Below are positions 25,801 through 33,897 of a stretch of 64,000 nt of DNA, piece after piece. The notes below the pieces were generated by a model. It worked only from the letters and a program-made list of their open reading frames with translations, did no database searches and was not told the origin of the DNA. The translations under genes were made by a program, and so were the position numbers. The stretch comes from Hormiphora californensis. Taxonomy: Eukaryota; Ctenophora; Tentaculata; Cydippida; Pleurobrachiidae. Every line of letters begins with the position of its first letter. Positions within the stretch are counted from its first letter, which is position 1. The stretch is from contig CM035361.1 in NCBI GenBank assembly GCA_020137815.1, positions 1,861,024-1,925,023 of the forward strand, read 5' to 3'.

Positions 25801-28800
25801 GGATTCTTTACAGCAGGAACTTTGCCTAGTGATGCTGCCCATACTTCTCTTTCATTCTCAACTCCCCCTGAGTTCACCCCGACTCTCCCGGAGGATGAGA
25901 GAGAGCAAGAGCGGGAGGAGGGAGATACGGATAGGAATGGACAGAGTAGAAATAGTGTGGTGTTAGAATTGATATTGTTAGTGTGTACTTTAATTGTTTT
26001 GTGATCGTAGATCTTTTGTTTTTTTGAATTGGTCATGGTTCCCAAATGTTATTGCCCGTGGGAAATGTTTTCTCAGGCTGTTGTCTCCCTAGGAGACTCT
26101 AACAATCAATTTACAAGGCAAATGGTCAGACAGTCAATAGTTTTATAGTGTAGCAAGATCTAAAAGGTCGGTATATCTTCCTCTCATCTCCCATGTTTCA
26201 GGTGGAACAGACTCCAGCAGTTGACCAACAGAATGTTGAAGCAAGTAACGAGGCTGGACAGCCAACTAAAATTGTGGAAGAAACAGCAACAGCAACCTCA
26301 CAAGAAACACCACTAGAAACACTACCACAGCAAGAAGAACCAAAACAGTACCTTTACGATTATTCAACATGGTTCCAAGAGGTCCAGGGACCGGATGGGA
26401 TTACATACTACCAGGCTACCGATGGAAATGTAAGTCATGGACTATCGGTCACGTACCAGGTACTATATGTCACGTACCAGGTACTATATGTCACGTACCA
26501 GGTACTATTATATGTCACGTACCAGGTACTATATGTCACGTACCAGGTACTATTATATGTCACGTACCAGGTACTATATGTCACGTACCAGGTACTTTAG
26601 GTCACGTACCAGGTACTATATGTCACGTACCAGGTACTATATGTCACGTACCAGGTACTATATGTCACGTACCAGGTACTATATGTCACGTACCAGGTAC
26701 TATATGTCACGTACCAGGTACTATAGTCTCATAAATAACTGCACTTTCCTAACCGGGCTTACGTCATTTATTAGTTTATACAAGGGAAGATCCCGCACGT
26801 CACACAAAGTGTCATTCGCCATTCGCCTGGAATTATCCAGAATTATATATGTTTTAGCCCCTCCCCCCCCTCAAACTGAGACAGCAGTTTAAACAAAAAA
26901 TAATAATTCGACTTCAAAACTTTTCAAATAAAAACAGTTTTTCACAATCCTATGCACTCTCTCTCTCAGCGATCCATCGCCATTCTGACACGCTGTCCAC
27001 ACCTGTAGCTCTCTCTCCCGGGAGTACCCATCTCTTTCATTTCAACCCCATGCCCTGATTTCAAACTCCTCTCCAGCATCTTCTCAGCTCAAACCGGCTC
27101 TTTATCCATACAAATACTGATTTTGGCAGTCACCCCTCCACTACCAGCCTTGCGAAGCGGGCTGGGTATAACATGAGAGGGGCTGGCATCACCAAATACT
27201 GATTAAAATGTCCGGGTATCTAGATGTCACCACCGATCTGGTTACATAGATCACTGTCACACTTAGTCAGATTATCCGGACTGATCTGAAATCGGGGGAG
27301 AGCTGTTAGTATGGCAAAACTCCGACCCTGGGCTACTTAGGAGTATCTAGCCCACAGTATAATACGTGTATTTGATGATTTGAGACAATATCCTAACTTG
27401 GGATTCGAAATGTTAAACTATTACCTCCAAATTAGGGTGCTCCTTCATCAATACATTTATGAACTGTAGCACGTGATCAATGGAATTGTTTGCCTTGTAG
27501 AAACAATCCGCGTACCTGGAAATTAGATTATAGAAGAGTTCAAGGAAGGAAAATGGGAGGAAATGCAACTTTTTAGAGCGCAAAAATTTCAACTCACCAT
27601 CCGACGACAGTGATGTCCTTCCCTAGGGTTGCATCCGTATATACTGCACTCCCTACAATGTATCCACACTCCATAGCGGGCCTGAAAATTGGGAGTTTGA
27701 TATGGTTACCATAACAACTACTCAATAGTTACCATAGCAACCACTCCATGGTTACCATAACAACCACTCCATGGTTACCATAGCAACCACTCCATGGTTA
27801 CCATAGTAAGTAGCAACCACTCAATAGTTACCATAGCAACCTCTATTACACATACCCACAGTAGCTGGTTGTGCTGGTATCACATGGTATAACAGGTAGA
27901 TTGTAATTCTGCAGCTCTGCCTCGGATAGCCCCAGTAGGTTGATCCTTCCACACTGGTGATAACATTTCAGCCCGCTAGATGCTCTCGGTCCGTTGCACA
28001 GAAATCCTGTTTAAATGGTGCAGTGTTATTTAGAGAGGGATTTTTTACAATCAATATAGCTAGTACAGTGCAGTATGGGGGGGGGGGGCAGTATAGACTT
28101 AGTGCAAGTTCAGTATGAAAAAAGAAAACTGCGGCACTATTGCAAAGGAGAGAGGAAAATCCTGAATAATATTATAGAGGGAGTTACAATACTATCAGAG
28201 TGCTATGGGTTTATAAATGCAAGTTTATCATGGAAGACTCTGACCAATATAAACAGCGGCATATTGTTTGGGGGGGGGGGGTAGCCCCGTAAAGGGAGGG
28301 TTAGAACATAACAGGGGGGGAGGGGTACCTTGGCACTTTCTATCCAGCTTTACTCGGAGTGGCCGGAACAACTCTGCTGTGAAGCTATCGTACGCTGCTT
28401 TATCTTCAGTAATTGGATATCTCTCTTTCACATCCTGGAGGTAAGGGGGGTTTTGAGTAGGTTGAACAAGGGGCCGGGAGGGGGGGGTGTTGGGTAAGGT
28501 AAGGTTGAACAGGGGCCGGGGGGAGGGGAGGGGGTGTTGGGGGGGTTGAGTAGGTTGAACAGGGGCCGGGGAGGGGAGGGGTGTTGGGTAAGGTAAGGTT
28601 GAACAGGGGCCGGGGGGAGGGGAGGGGGTGTTGAGTAGGTTGAACAGGGGCCGGGGGGGAGGGGGTGTTGGGTAAGGTAAGGTTGAACAGGGGCCGGGGG
28701 GTGTGTTGGGTAAGGTAAGGTTGAGTAGGTTGAACAGGGGCCGGGGGGAGGGGTGTTGGGTAAGGTAAGGTTGAACACGGGCCGGGTCCGGGTGAGGGAG

Positions 28801-30221
28801 GGGTTGTTGATGGTTGAACAGGGGGCCGAGTTGCGCTTTGGCGGGTGTTTTTCGTTAAGGTTGAACAGGGCCGGGGTTTTTTGTAAGGTCAGGTTTGGTA
28901 GGTTGAACAGGGGCCGGGGGAGGGGAGGGGGTGTGGAGTAAGGTTCAACAGGGGGTGGGGGGTGTTGGGTAAGGTAAGGTTGAGTAGGTTGAACAGGGGG
29001 TGTGGGAAAGGGTAGGTACTACTAGTCTCTAGTTATCGGGTGTGGGTATAAATGTTGTCAAGCTGGTACATTACCAGTGGTAGTTAGCCCAATATATAAC
29101 TTACCATAAGACATTGTCCCTTAGCTTTTCCAAAACAGAATTCGTCACTCGTGTAAACCCTTTCCCTGCACGTGGCCTGATTAGGGAATTATGTTACATC
29201 TCGATGTAATGATCCAGGATCCTTAAACATGGTCCCTTGGTATCATACGTTGGATGACACGAGTGTATCTGTTTATGAACTAGAGCTACCTTTACAAAAA
29301 CAGGTTCTATATCTTCCCGGACATGAAAATTGGATGTTTATTATATGTTAATGCAGCTGCAACAATCATTAGATTGTTAGATTATCCTGCCTGCGTGGTG
29401 TTCATGAAAAATGTGCATAATGATCTTTATGAGACACAAAAAGACGCCGACACTGATTTATTGTCTAAAGGGGGGCTGAGAAATATCCTGGAAGCTAGAG
29501 ATAGACCCATAGATTGGGCATTACGGGGAATTTAGTAACTAGGGCTGCTCTTGGAGAATTCATTGGGGAATGTGAGGAATCTTCCCGATTATATTTGTAT
29601 AGAGAAGTTAATAACTGGTGTTTAAATTAGTTGACCTGATCACGAGATTTAGAAACCATTTGTTATTGGAGTTGAAAATCAAAAACATTTCACAATAAAA
29701 CAACGAGAATACCTCTTCAATATCTTGATAGGTTGATTCAGAACAGGGTATGAGATACCCCAACCGCTTTAGACCACGTTCATGCTGCTTAAACAACTGC
29801 TTATCTCCAACTTTAAATGTTACTTCACGGCATCTGTCAAAAAAACAAGGTGGATTCAAGAGTTGACACCTAATATAAAGTTATGGATCATTCATGAAGG
29901 GAGGAAAACAATATTGCGAAAAGAAAAGGGATATCAATTGAAAAAGTAGTTACCTGTAGCATCTGTTGGCAAGAGATAACTCAAGGAGACTAACACAAAG
30001 AAAAAGAAACAACCTTTGCATTTTCATTGCCTGAGAAATTTAAACTGCTTAGAACCTTAATGAAATCCCTCAACAATGGAATTTTAGTAGCCTAAACCTA
30101 TTTAGAATGGAGGAGACGGAAAAAGGTTATGGTAGGTTTTAGGATCAGGCTAGGCTTAGCTAATAAAATCAGGGACACGCGTGTCTCTCACGTGGAGCAT
30201 GAGATTCTCTCTCTCTCTCCT

Positions 30222-30265
<44 letters not shown>

Positions 30266-30328
30266 TTTCTCTCTCTCCCCTCTCTCTCTCTCCTCTCTCT
30301 TCTCTCTCTCTCTCATCTCTCTCTCTCC

Positions 30329-30360
<32 letters not shown>

Positions 30361-30382
30361 CCTCTCCTCTCTCTCTCTCTCC

Positions 30383-30439
<57 letters not shown>

Positions 30440-30487
30440 CTCTCTCTCTCCTCTCTCCCCTCTTTCTCTCTCTCCCTCTCTCCTCTC

Positions 30488-30520
<33 letters not shown>

Positions 30521-33090
30521 TTCTCCTCTCTCCTCTTCATTGGCTCTAACTAAAGCTATGACTCACTTTCCGCTGGATCCTCATATATTTTGTATAACTA
30601 CTCCTTCTCTCTATAATTTTACCCCTCTCTCCCTCTTATTCCTCTCCCCCTCTCTTTCTCCCAGGCAAATATTATTTCCCCGTATTATGGCTTCCCCATA
30701 TTCAATTGGGGCAAATTTGGGAGGGGAGGGTAGAGCGTCTAAATCTTTTTAGACGCGGGGGAATACGCCTGGGATAGAGAGGGTAATCTACCTCCTAATG
30801 AATCAGGGTATCATGGGGGTGAGAAGACAATGAGGAGAGGATTGTAAATTACCATGCTTCATTATATGTCTATCATATATAATATTCTAGATCAAAGGTT
30901 TCGGAATATAGGTAGAAGATGGGATGACTTATAACCTTACATCCGGGGGCCAACCCCTCCCGCTGCACCCACCCAAAATAACTATGGATTTAACGACCTA
31001 TCTTCCGGCCGGGCACTAACTAAGGCGGGACAAACCCCCGCCCTGAAATCTAGAATTCTTGATCTAGCCTTTTCGTCCAGCTCACATGAATATACCCTTC
31101 TCCCTTCTCTCAGGTGTATACAACTACGAACAGTATTTGTACCTTATCGACCAGTACGATGCGTATTATCGGGCACAGCAACAGGCAACAGGTGGGAACA
31201 GAGGAACAGGAACAGGAACAGGTGGGAACAGAGGAACAAGTGGGAACAGAGGAACAAGTGGGAACAGAGGAACAAGTGGGAACAGAGGAACAAAGCCAGG
31301 AACAGATTCAGGAACAATCTGAGAAGGAAGAAGTTGAGCAGGAATCAGAACAACAAGAGCAGACTCCTGTTATAGCTGGTGTAGATCTTGCTTCACTTCA
31401 GGTTAATTGAGTGTATTTTACCCGATGTATGAATCTACCCCTTAGATTTTAGAGTATTAAAGTAAGATTAATCATCAAAATCATAGGGGTAACATCATAC
31501 CTCTCTCGGTAGATAAGAATAATTACACTAATTACTAGTTACTAATTACCGATTACTAATTGATGATCCTCCAGGGAGAAGTAGAGGCACTCAGAGAATT
31601 GAACTCCAAGTTGACAGCTGAGATAGAAGATAAAAATGTGGTGATCAGAGGTCTGGAGACGAGGGTGGCTGAACTTGAGACGGAACCCAAATTAGGACGC
31701 CAATTATCTCACCAGCTCAGCAAGGTAAACTACTTGGGTTTTGACAGGAATCGACCGAATCAGGAAATACTGGTCCCTGATTGGCTGATAACCAGTCACG
31801 TGACCTAAATAACGAGTTCTGATTGGTTGTTTACTTGTGTCGGTCGGTTCCTAGGTTTTTATAACAGGAGAACAGCACGCTCACTGCATGCAGATCAGGA
31901 CTGCTACCGGGCCAAGAGAACAACACGCTCTGTGAGAGTTCGATAGATCAAGGATTCACGTACTCCTAAAACCAGTATTGACTTCTCAAGTGAACTCCTA
32001 TTTTTGATATAATATCCTAAATCTATTTCCAATTTCCAATTCCATATCTTTCAGAGTGAGATGAGAACAGAGGTGATAGAGCGTGAAACAGCCACATTGA
32101 CACGCTCCGAAATGAACACAGTTGCCGTTGATTGTACCGTTAGTGATGTAACGGGTGATTCTGGTGATGTCACGCGTGATTCTGGTGATGTAACGCGTGA
32201 TTCTGGTGATGTCACGGGTTATTCTGGCAAAACATCAAGAACAGACGATGAGTCAACTGCGGAGATGTCCGATCGGGATTCGTACAAGGTATGAAGTCGT
32301 TTAGGGGTTGAATTCTCCCTACTCCGTGATGTTTAGTGTCGGGTCCCATTGGGGACTAAACATTCGTATATTGGGGACTCCCCAAGCGCCCTTGGCTTAT
32401 TCGACCCTCTGTCACCGCACCCCGGTAGAAGAGGGTTAAAACATAACAACGCAAGCCCCACGGTGTGTTATTATGTTCCTCCCACATTTCTCTATATTAT
32501 CACTTCCCAGGACAAGTACGAGAGTCTGGCAGCGGAACAGGAGGATCTACTGATACTACTGGCACATCAGGATAAGGATATAACGGCACTCAAAGAAAGG
32601 TTTGCACCATCGTTAAACGTTAAAATTTATCGAAAACCTAAAATCAAAATATCATGAGGCTGTCAGGCCAATGTTCTGACATTGATGAGGAGAGTAGAAA
32701 TAAGAACCTTTGATTACTCCCCCAATATTGGAACGAAACCCTCTAACCGACAATCCCTCATGCAGTTTATCCTAACGCCCCCTCCCACCTCCCTAGATTG
32801 AGATCCCTTGGAGAAGTGATTAACACTTCCTCACTGCCCCCGTATCTGTCCCCGTATCTGTCCCTCTAAACCCTCTCCCCAGGTTGAGATCCCTTGGAGA
32901 AGTGATTAACTCTTCCTCAATTCCCCCCTATCTGTCCCTCTAACCCCCCTCCCCCCTCTGCAGGTTGAGATCCCTTGGAGAAGTCATTAACTCTTCCTCA
33001 AGTGACGATGACGACGATGATTTTGATGATTTATTGGATGTCGATCTCCCTGAGACATCAGAACTAACTACTGATGGACGGTTACAATAA
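5371..33090 (+). CDS. USO1: General vesicular transport factor p115 (USO1), 28 exons
   Basis: Long coiled-coil tether of COPII vesicles and Golgi membranes, acting with Rab1, GM130/giantin and SNAREs. Exons: 5371-5436, 5591-5677, 5809-5935, 6199-6293, 6534-6692, 6894-6941, 9216-9373, 9560-9692, 9849-9931, 10071-10177, 10325-10498, 10655-10776, 11087-11176, 11360-11495, 19590-19689, 19864-20039, 20934-21021, 21154-21232, 21396-21478, 22328-22453, 23320-23461, 23540-24028, 26202-26429, 31114-31401, 31575-31724, 32055-32288, 32511-32599, 32964-33090. All phases agree and the sum is 3984 nt (1327 aa; human about 960). It starts MSFLRGF, like vertebrate MNFLRG. Exons 1-16 encode the armadillo head (DDRRDAIRALKSLSKKY, FHVRWPTVK, VAFENAFERI). 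Exons 17-27 encode the coiled coil, ending in EDLLILLAHQDKDI. The last exon encodes an acidic tail (SDDDDDDFDDLLD). Exon 22 carries three 14-residue repeats around ELEGLLEGEK. Exons 23-24 are an extra Gln/Glu/Tyr-rich insert absent from human p115. Confidence 0.95.
6942..9215. other. USO1 intron 6 with nested gene and unclassified repeats
   Basis: Holds the minus-strand Cys-rich gene (7258-7781). The remainder (7800-9200) is non-coding. It includes the phrase TATAGGGGTGACAATACCGC near 8000, an AGCTAGCGCAGAGGGGG segment near 8512 and a GC-rich stretch around 9000-9065. These may be a degraded element, but I could not define its ends. Confidence 0.4.
7258..7781 (-). CDS. Small secreted Cys-rich protein nested in USO1 intron 6
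   Basis: Three-exon model on the minus strand: 7781-7727, 7564-7379 and a very short 7274-7258. Exon 1 starts MFCVLRSILLFALIPSAKG, a clear signal peptide. Exon 2 encodes about 60 residues with 8 cysteines (GGYCPSSHPYAYLNGEYCC, then CNGG, SQCCL, LECP and CYYLEL). The phase-1 junction between exons 1 and 2 is clean. The 3' end is uncertain. A phase-matched acceptor at 7275 gives GNRVE and a stop, but that segment is a copy of a dispersed repeat. Reading through the exon 2 donor gives a longer tail instead. I recognise no named family with certainty. The role is probably extracellular (Cys-stabilised domain). Confidence 0.65.
11515..11608 (+). mobile_element. MITE, AGGAACCGACCG family, copy 1 (right end lost)
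   Basis: Shares almost the whole internal sequence (CAGGAAATACTGGTCCCTG, TTGGCTGATAACCAGTCAC, TCTGATTGGTTGTTTACTTG) with copies at 31746-31852, 53509-53609 and 56539-56657. The right terminal repeat TCGGTCGGTTCCT is missing here, so this copy is truncated. Confidence 0.8.
11661..11836. mobile_element. Palindromic MITE with pogo/Tigger-like termini
   Basis: Begins TACAGTCGGACCCCGATT and ends in the inverted counterpart ending CCCGACTGTA, with TA at both edges. The inside is built of repeated CCCCGATTTAG(T/G)G units. The CAGTCGGACCTCGAT-like terminus is typical of pogo-superfamily TIRs. It is non-autonomous, with no coding capacity. Confidence 0.7.
11934..14829 (-). CDS. Rhodopsin-class (class A) GPCR nested antisense in USO1 intron 14
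   Basis: Ten coding exons on the minus strand, all phases consistent (about 445 aa): 14829-14764, 14645-14526, 14305-14223, 14128-14021, 13763-13643, 13406-13281, 13067-12965, 12805-12669, 12538-12450, 12315-11934. Exon 1 gives a short N-terminus with a glycosylation site (NATD). TM1 contains LVGNSFVLV, TM2 NLAVTD, TM3 ends SFLINAMVINKLYR, TM4 is in KRIKIAVSLTAFLGSN, TM5 in VVPSITLVILNAALVIL, TM6 in FTFVSCNMPYFFW, and TM7 has the NPxxY motif in ACFVNPYIYMANNKRF. The cytoplasmic tail is long and basic, with LLERTDS/LLERSET repeats that look like kinase or arrestin sites. The DRY position reads NKL, an unusual substitution. The ligand cannot be told from sequence; a peptide or amine receptor is possible. 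Confidence 0.88.
15180..15310. repeat. (CT)n microsatellite
   Basis: Almost pure CT dinucleotide run with flanking TATC imperfections. Further CT tracts lie at 15640-15700 and 17000-17090. Open frames crossing them (Leu/Ser or Arg/Glu strings) are artefacts. Confidence 0.95.
17880..18905. repeat. 25-bp purine-rich minisatellite, about 1 kb
   Basis: The core unit is GAGATGGCAGGGAGGTAGGG followed by AGGGG (25 bp) or a GAGAGG variant, repeated about 20 times at 18040-18560 and flanked by degenerate GAGAGGG units on both sides. The plus strand is nearly all purine with frequent runs of 3-5 G. All three minus-strand frames stay open across it because the complementary CT-rich unit lacks stops. 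The Leu/Ser/Pro proteins so predicted are not credible. Confidence 0.95.
19366..19466. mobile_element. Short inverted-repeat element (MITE-like)
   Basis: Arms TATGGACAAATTGAGACTC (left) and its reverse complement GAGTCTCAATTTGTCCATA (right), extended by TAATA and TATTAC on the outside, surround about 50 bp. No coding capacity. Confidence 0.6.
20104..20243 (+). repeat. Four tandem copies of a 36-bp unit built from a dispersed repeat
   Basis: The unit starts TAAAGGAGGGTTAGAACATA and ends AACAAAGATAGGACGGG. It is repeated four times, the last copy diverging. The TAAAGGAGGGTTAGAACATA core also occurs singly in many other places in the window, so this is a local tandem amplification of an interspersed repeat inside USO1 intron 16. 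Confidence 0.9.
22518..22566. repeat. Perfect hairpin, 23-bp arms
   Basis: TTGCCTTCCTTTTTCTAGGC plus AAA is followed by a 3-base loop and its exact reverse complement. It lies in USO1 intron 20. Confidence 0.85.
22690..22935. repeat. (CT)n-rich tract in USO1 intron 20
   Basis: Compound CT, CCCT, CATT and TATC microsatellite. No coding content. Confidence 0.9.
25144..26004 (+). CDS. Intronless Ser/Thr/Pro-rich secreted, probably GPI-anchored protein nested in USO1 intron 22
   Basis: A 286-codon frame on the same strand as the host. It begins MPAPRRMLCFILVFIFLHTA, with the signal peptide probably used from Met1 or Met7. The mature part is low-complexity and mucin-like: Ser/Thr/Pro/Asp/Glu-rich, with repeated RDGGTS and ALP(R/C)DGG units, a VTTSS repeat, and Thr-rich segments around PPTTTEAAAVTQS. 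It ends in a charged stretch, then a small-residue site and a hydrophobic tail that runs to the stop (VVLELILLVCTLIVL). That arrangement is typical of a GPI-attachment signal. There is no lysine/arginine stop-transfer after the tail. I recognise no family. An alternative is that it is an unspliced part of a longer USO1 isoform, but it has its own signal peptide and stop. Confidence 0.65.
   Translation: MPAPRRMLCFILVFIFLHTATPSTNSEPVPSTSSESDGPPANRGRSSQVPRDGGTSIPALPCDGGTSSPALPRDGERVRNSDGVPRGKSSDREQSDDHGDGLYLPDRSRRWGNIGSSEEDVTTSSRDVTTSSSDVIDAPPREDEYYLLVNKGRRRPGKLGGGEDIYRGEDAAMKTKTTDEDVPTEDGSESEKVTENVSQPPTTTEAAAVTQSLPFSTPTGFFTAGTLPSDAAHTSLSFSTPPEFTPTLPEDEREQEREEGDTDRNGQSRNSVVLELILLVCTLIVL
26448..26725 (+). 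repeat. 13-copy 21-bp tandem array starting 18 bases after USO1 exon 23
   Basis: Unit GTCACGTACCAGGTACTATAT (two copies are 24 bp, one ends CTTTAG). Each unit contains CAG followed by GTACTA, a splice-donor-like junction. Read from exon 23 the array stays in frame as VTYQVLY repeats until an in-frame TAG in the eighth unit. Confidence 0.9.
27220..30027 (-). CDS. Secreted Cys-rich protein with Ly6/uPAR-like domain, nested antisense in USO1 intron 23
   Basis: Eight coding exons, all phases consistent (254 aa): 30027-29954, 29833-29713, 29176-29105, 28434-28329, 28006-27856, 27681-27598, 27515-27425, 27285-27220. The protein starts MKMQRLFLFLCVSLLELSLA (signal peptide). The N-terminal half has scattered cysteines (NRCYRCREV, ATCRERVY, EFCFG, GQCLM). 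The C-terminal half starts GLKCYHQCGR and ends KCDSDLCNQ, separated by further cysteines. LxCYxC and CxxDLCN are the hallmark start and end of three-finger Ly6/uPAR domains, so a Ly6-like fold is likely though spacing is longer than usual. There is no C-terminal hydrophobic tail, so it is probably secreted rather than GPI-linked. It is transcribed opposite to its host. Confidence 0.8.
27715..27845. repeat. Tandem GGTTACCATAGCAACC repeats (RFX X-box-like)
   Basis: About six copies of a 22-24 bp unit containing GTTACCATRRCAAC, in an intron of the Ly6-like gene. The core matches the RFX-factor X-box consensus GTTRCCATGGYAAC closely. Confidence 0.8.
28440..29015. repeat. G-rich minisatellite
   Basis: Irregular repeats of GGTTGAACAGGGGCCGGGG, GGAGGGG and TGTTGGGTAAGGTAA, within introns of both USO1 and the antisense Ly6-like gene. 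Open frames across it (Pro-rich or Gly/Val/Arg-rich) are not credible proteins. Confidence 0.9.
30200..30538. repeat. (CT)n-rich tract in USO1 intron 23
   Basis: CT, CCCT and CTTCT microsatellite of about 340 bp, between the start of the antisense Ly6-like gene and USO1 exon 24. Confidence 0.95.
31746..31852 (+). mobile_element. MITE, AGGAACCGACCG family, copy 2 (both ends present)
   Basis: Left end AGGAATCGACCGA and right end TCGGTCGGTTCCT are inverted repeats. The 107-bp body matches the other copies. It lies in USO1 intron 25. Confidence 0.85.
32797..32943 (+). other. Two extra copies of the start of the last USO1 exon (candidate alternative terminal exons)
   Basis: Each copy has a pyrimidine tract, an AG acceptor and the sequence TTGAGATCCCTTGGAGAAGT that begins the true last exon (32964). 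Spliced in the same phase from the exon ending at 32599, copy 1 (32797-32869) adds RLRSLGEVINTSSLPPYLSP and a few residues, then stops. Copy 2 (32883-32943) adds RLRSLGEVINSSSIPPYLSL and then stops. Both would lack the acidic tail. Whether either is used cannot be told from DNA. Confidence 0.7.
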
Positions 33091-33897
33091 TAAACCGGGA
33101 TAACAGACTTTATAGAGTGGTCTCAAAGGGGATTTGATAGTTTATATCGACTAAAGACTCGAATCTATAAATATAATCGTCCCTAATTGAGTCTTGAGAT
33201 TTTGGAGGGCTTTTCTTTACCTATTTTGATCACGGAGTGTACCATGTTTCTTATTTTGTTAAGAGCTGGACTTTACCAATCCTTATTTTACAGTCGACTT
33301 TGAGAATTGAGATTAGGAATTTATGAATGAGAGATAATCTTTGACAATGATATAAAAAGCTTGAAAATATGTTTATAGCTTATTGGGGATCATTGAAACA
33401 TTTATTCAGTGTGGTTTCTTGGCTCTATCTGGAAATCTTTTTGATGTAATAGTAATATTTCGTGTGGAGTGATGTGAGCTTGTTTTTCTCAGGAAGTTTT
33501 TTGAAACAAAAAACCAAAGTTGTCTTAATTTTCCGGAAGATAAAATAAATTATAAAAGGATTAACAATACAAGATGGATTGGAAACTATATTAGTATGCA
33601 ATGGATTTCGATTGTTGGGCACAGTCAAACCTCGCCTTACCAGACTCCTCAAGGGAAGGGTTTGGCACGGTAAATCGAGGTGCATTCCCACACGGTGTGT
33701 TTTAAAATTCCCACGGTCTGTGTACGCGCGCCAAAATAGGGGTCATTAGTTCTGTCTGATGTCTGCGCGCCCTACAAACATGACACTTGACAAGCAATTA
33801 TTTTGTGACAGTGTGACAAGGTTGTGTCATCAGTCACACTGCGATTCCCGGTCTCCCGGACTATTTCAAACCCCATATGGTGATCACGCGGTATACT
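33091..33897. other. Intergenic between USO1 and the acidic membrane protein
   Basis: Contains the USO1 3' UTR (AATAAA-like ACAATAATAAACC directly after the stop) and the 3' UTR of the convergent minus-strand gene. The phrase CAGTCAAACCTCGCCTTACC at 33625 resembles half of a pogo-like terminus. No gene seen. Confidence 0.4.

Noticed and set aside
32962..33090. A CRISPR-like array suggested by the three spaced repeats at 32797-32990
   Set aside because: The repeats are coding exon starts with splice acceptors in a eukaryotic gene, and the 81-86 bp periodic unit includes the spacer.
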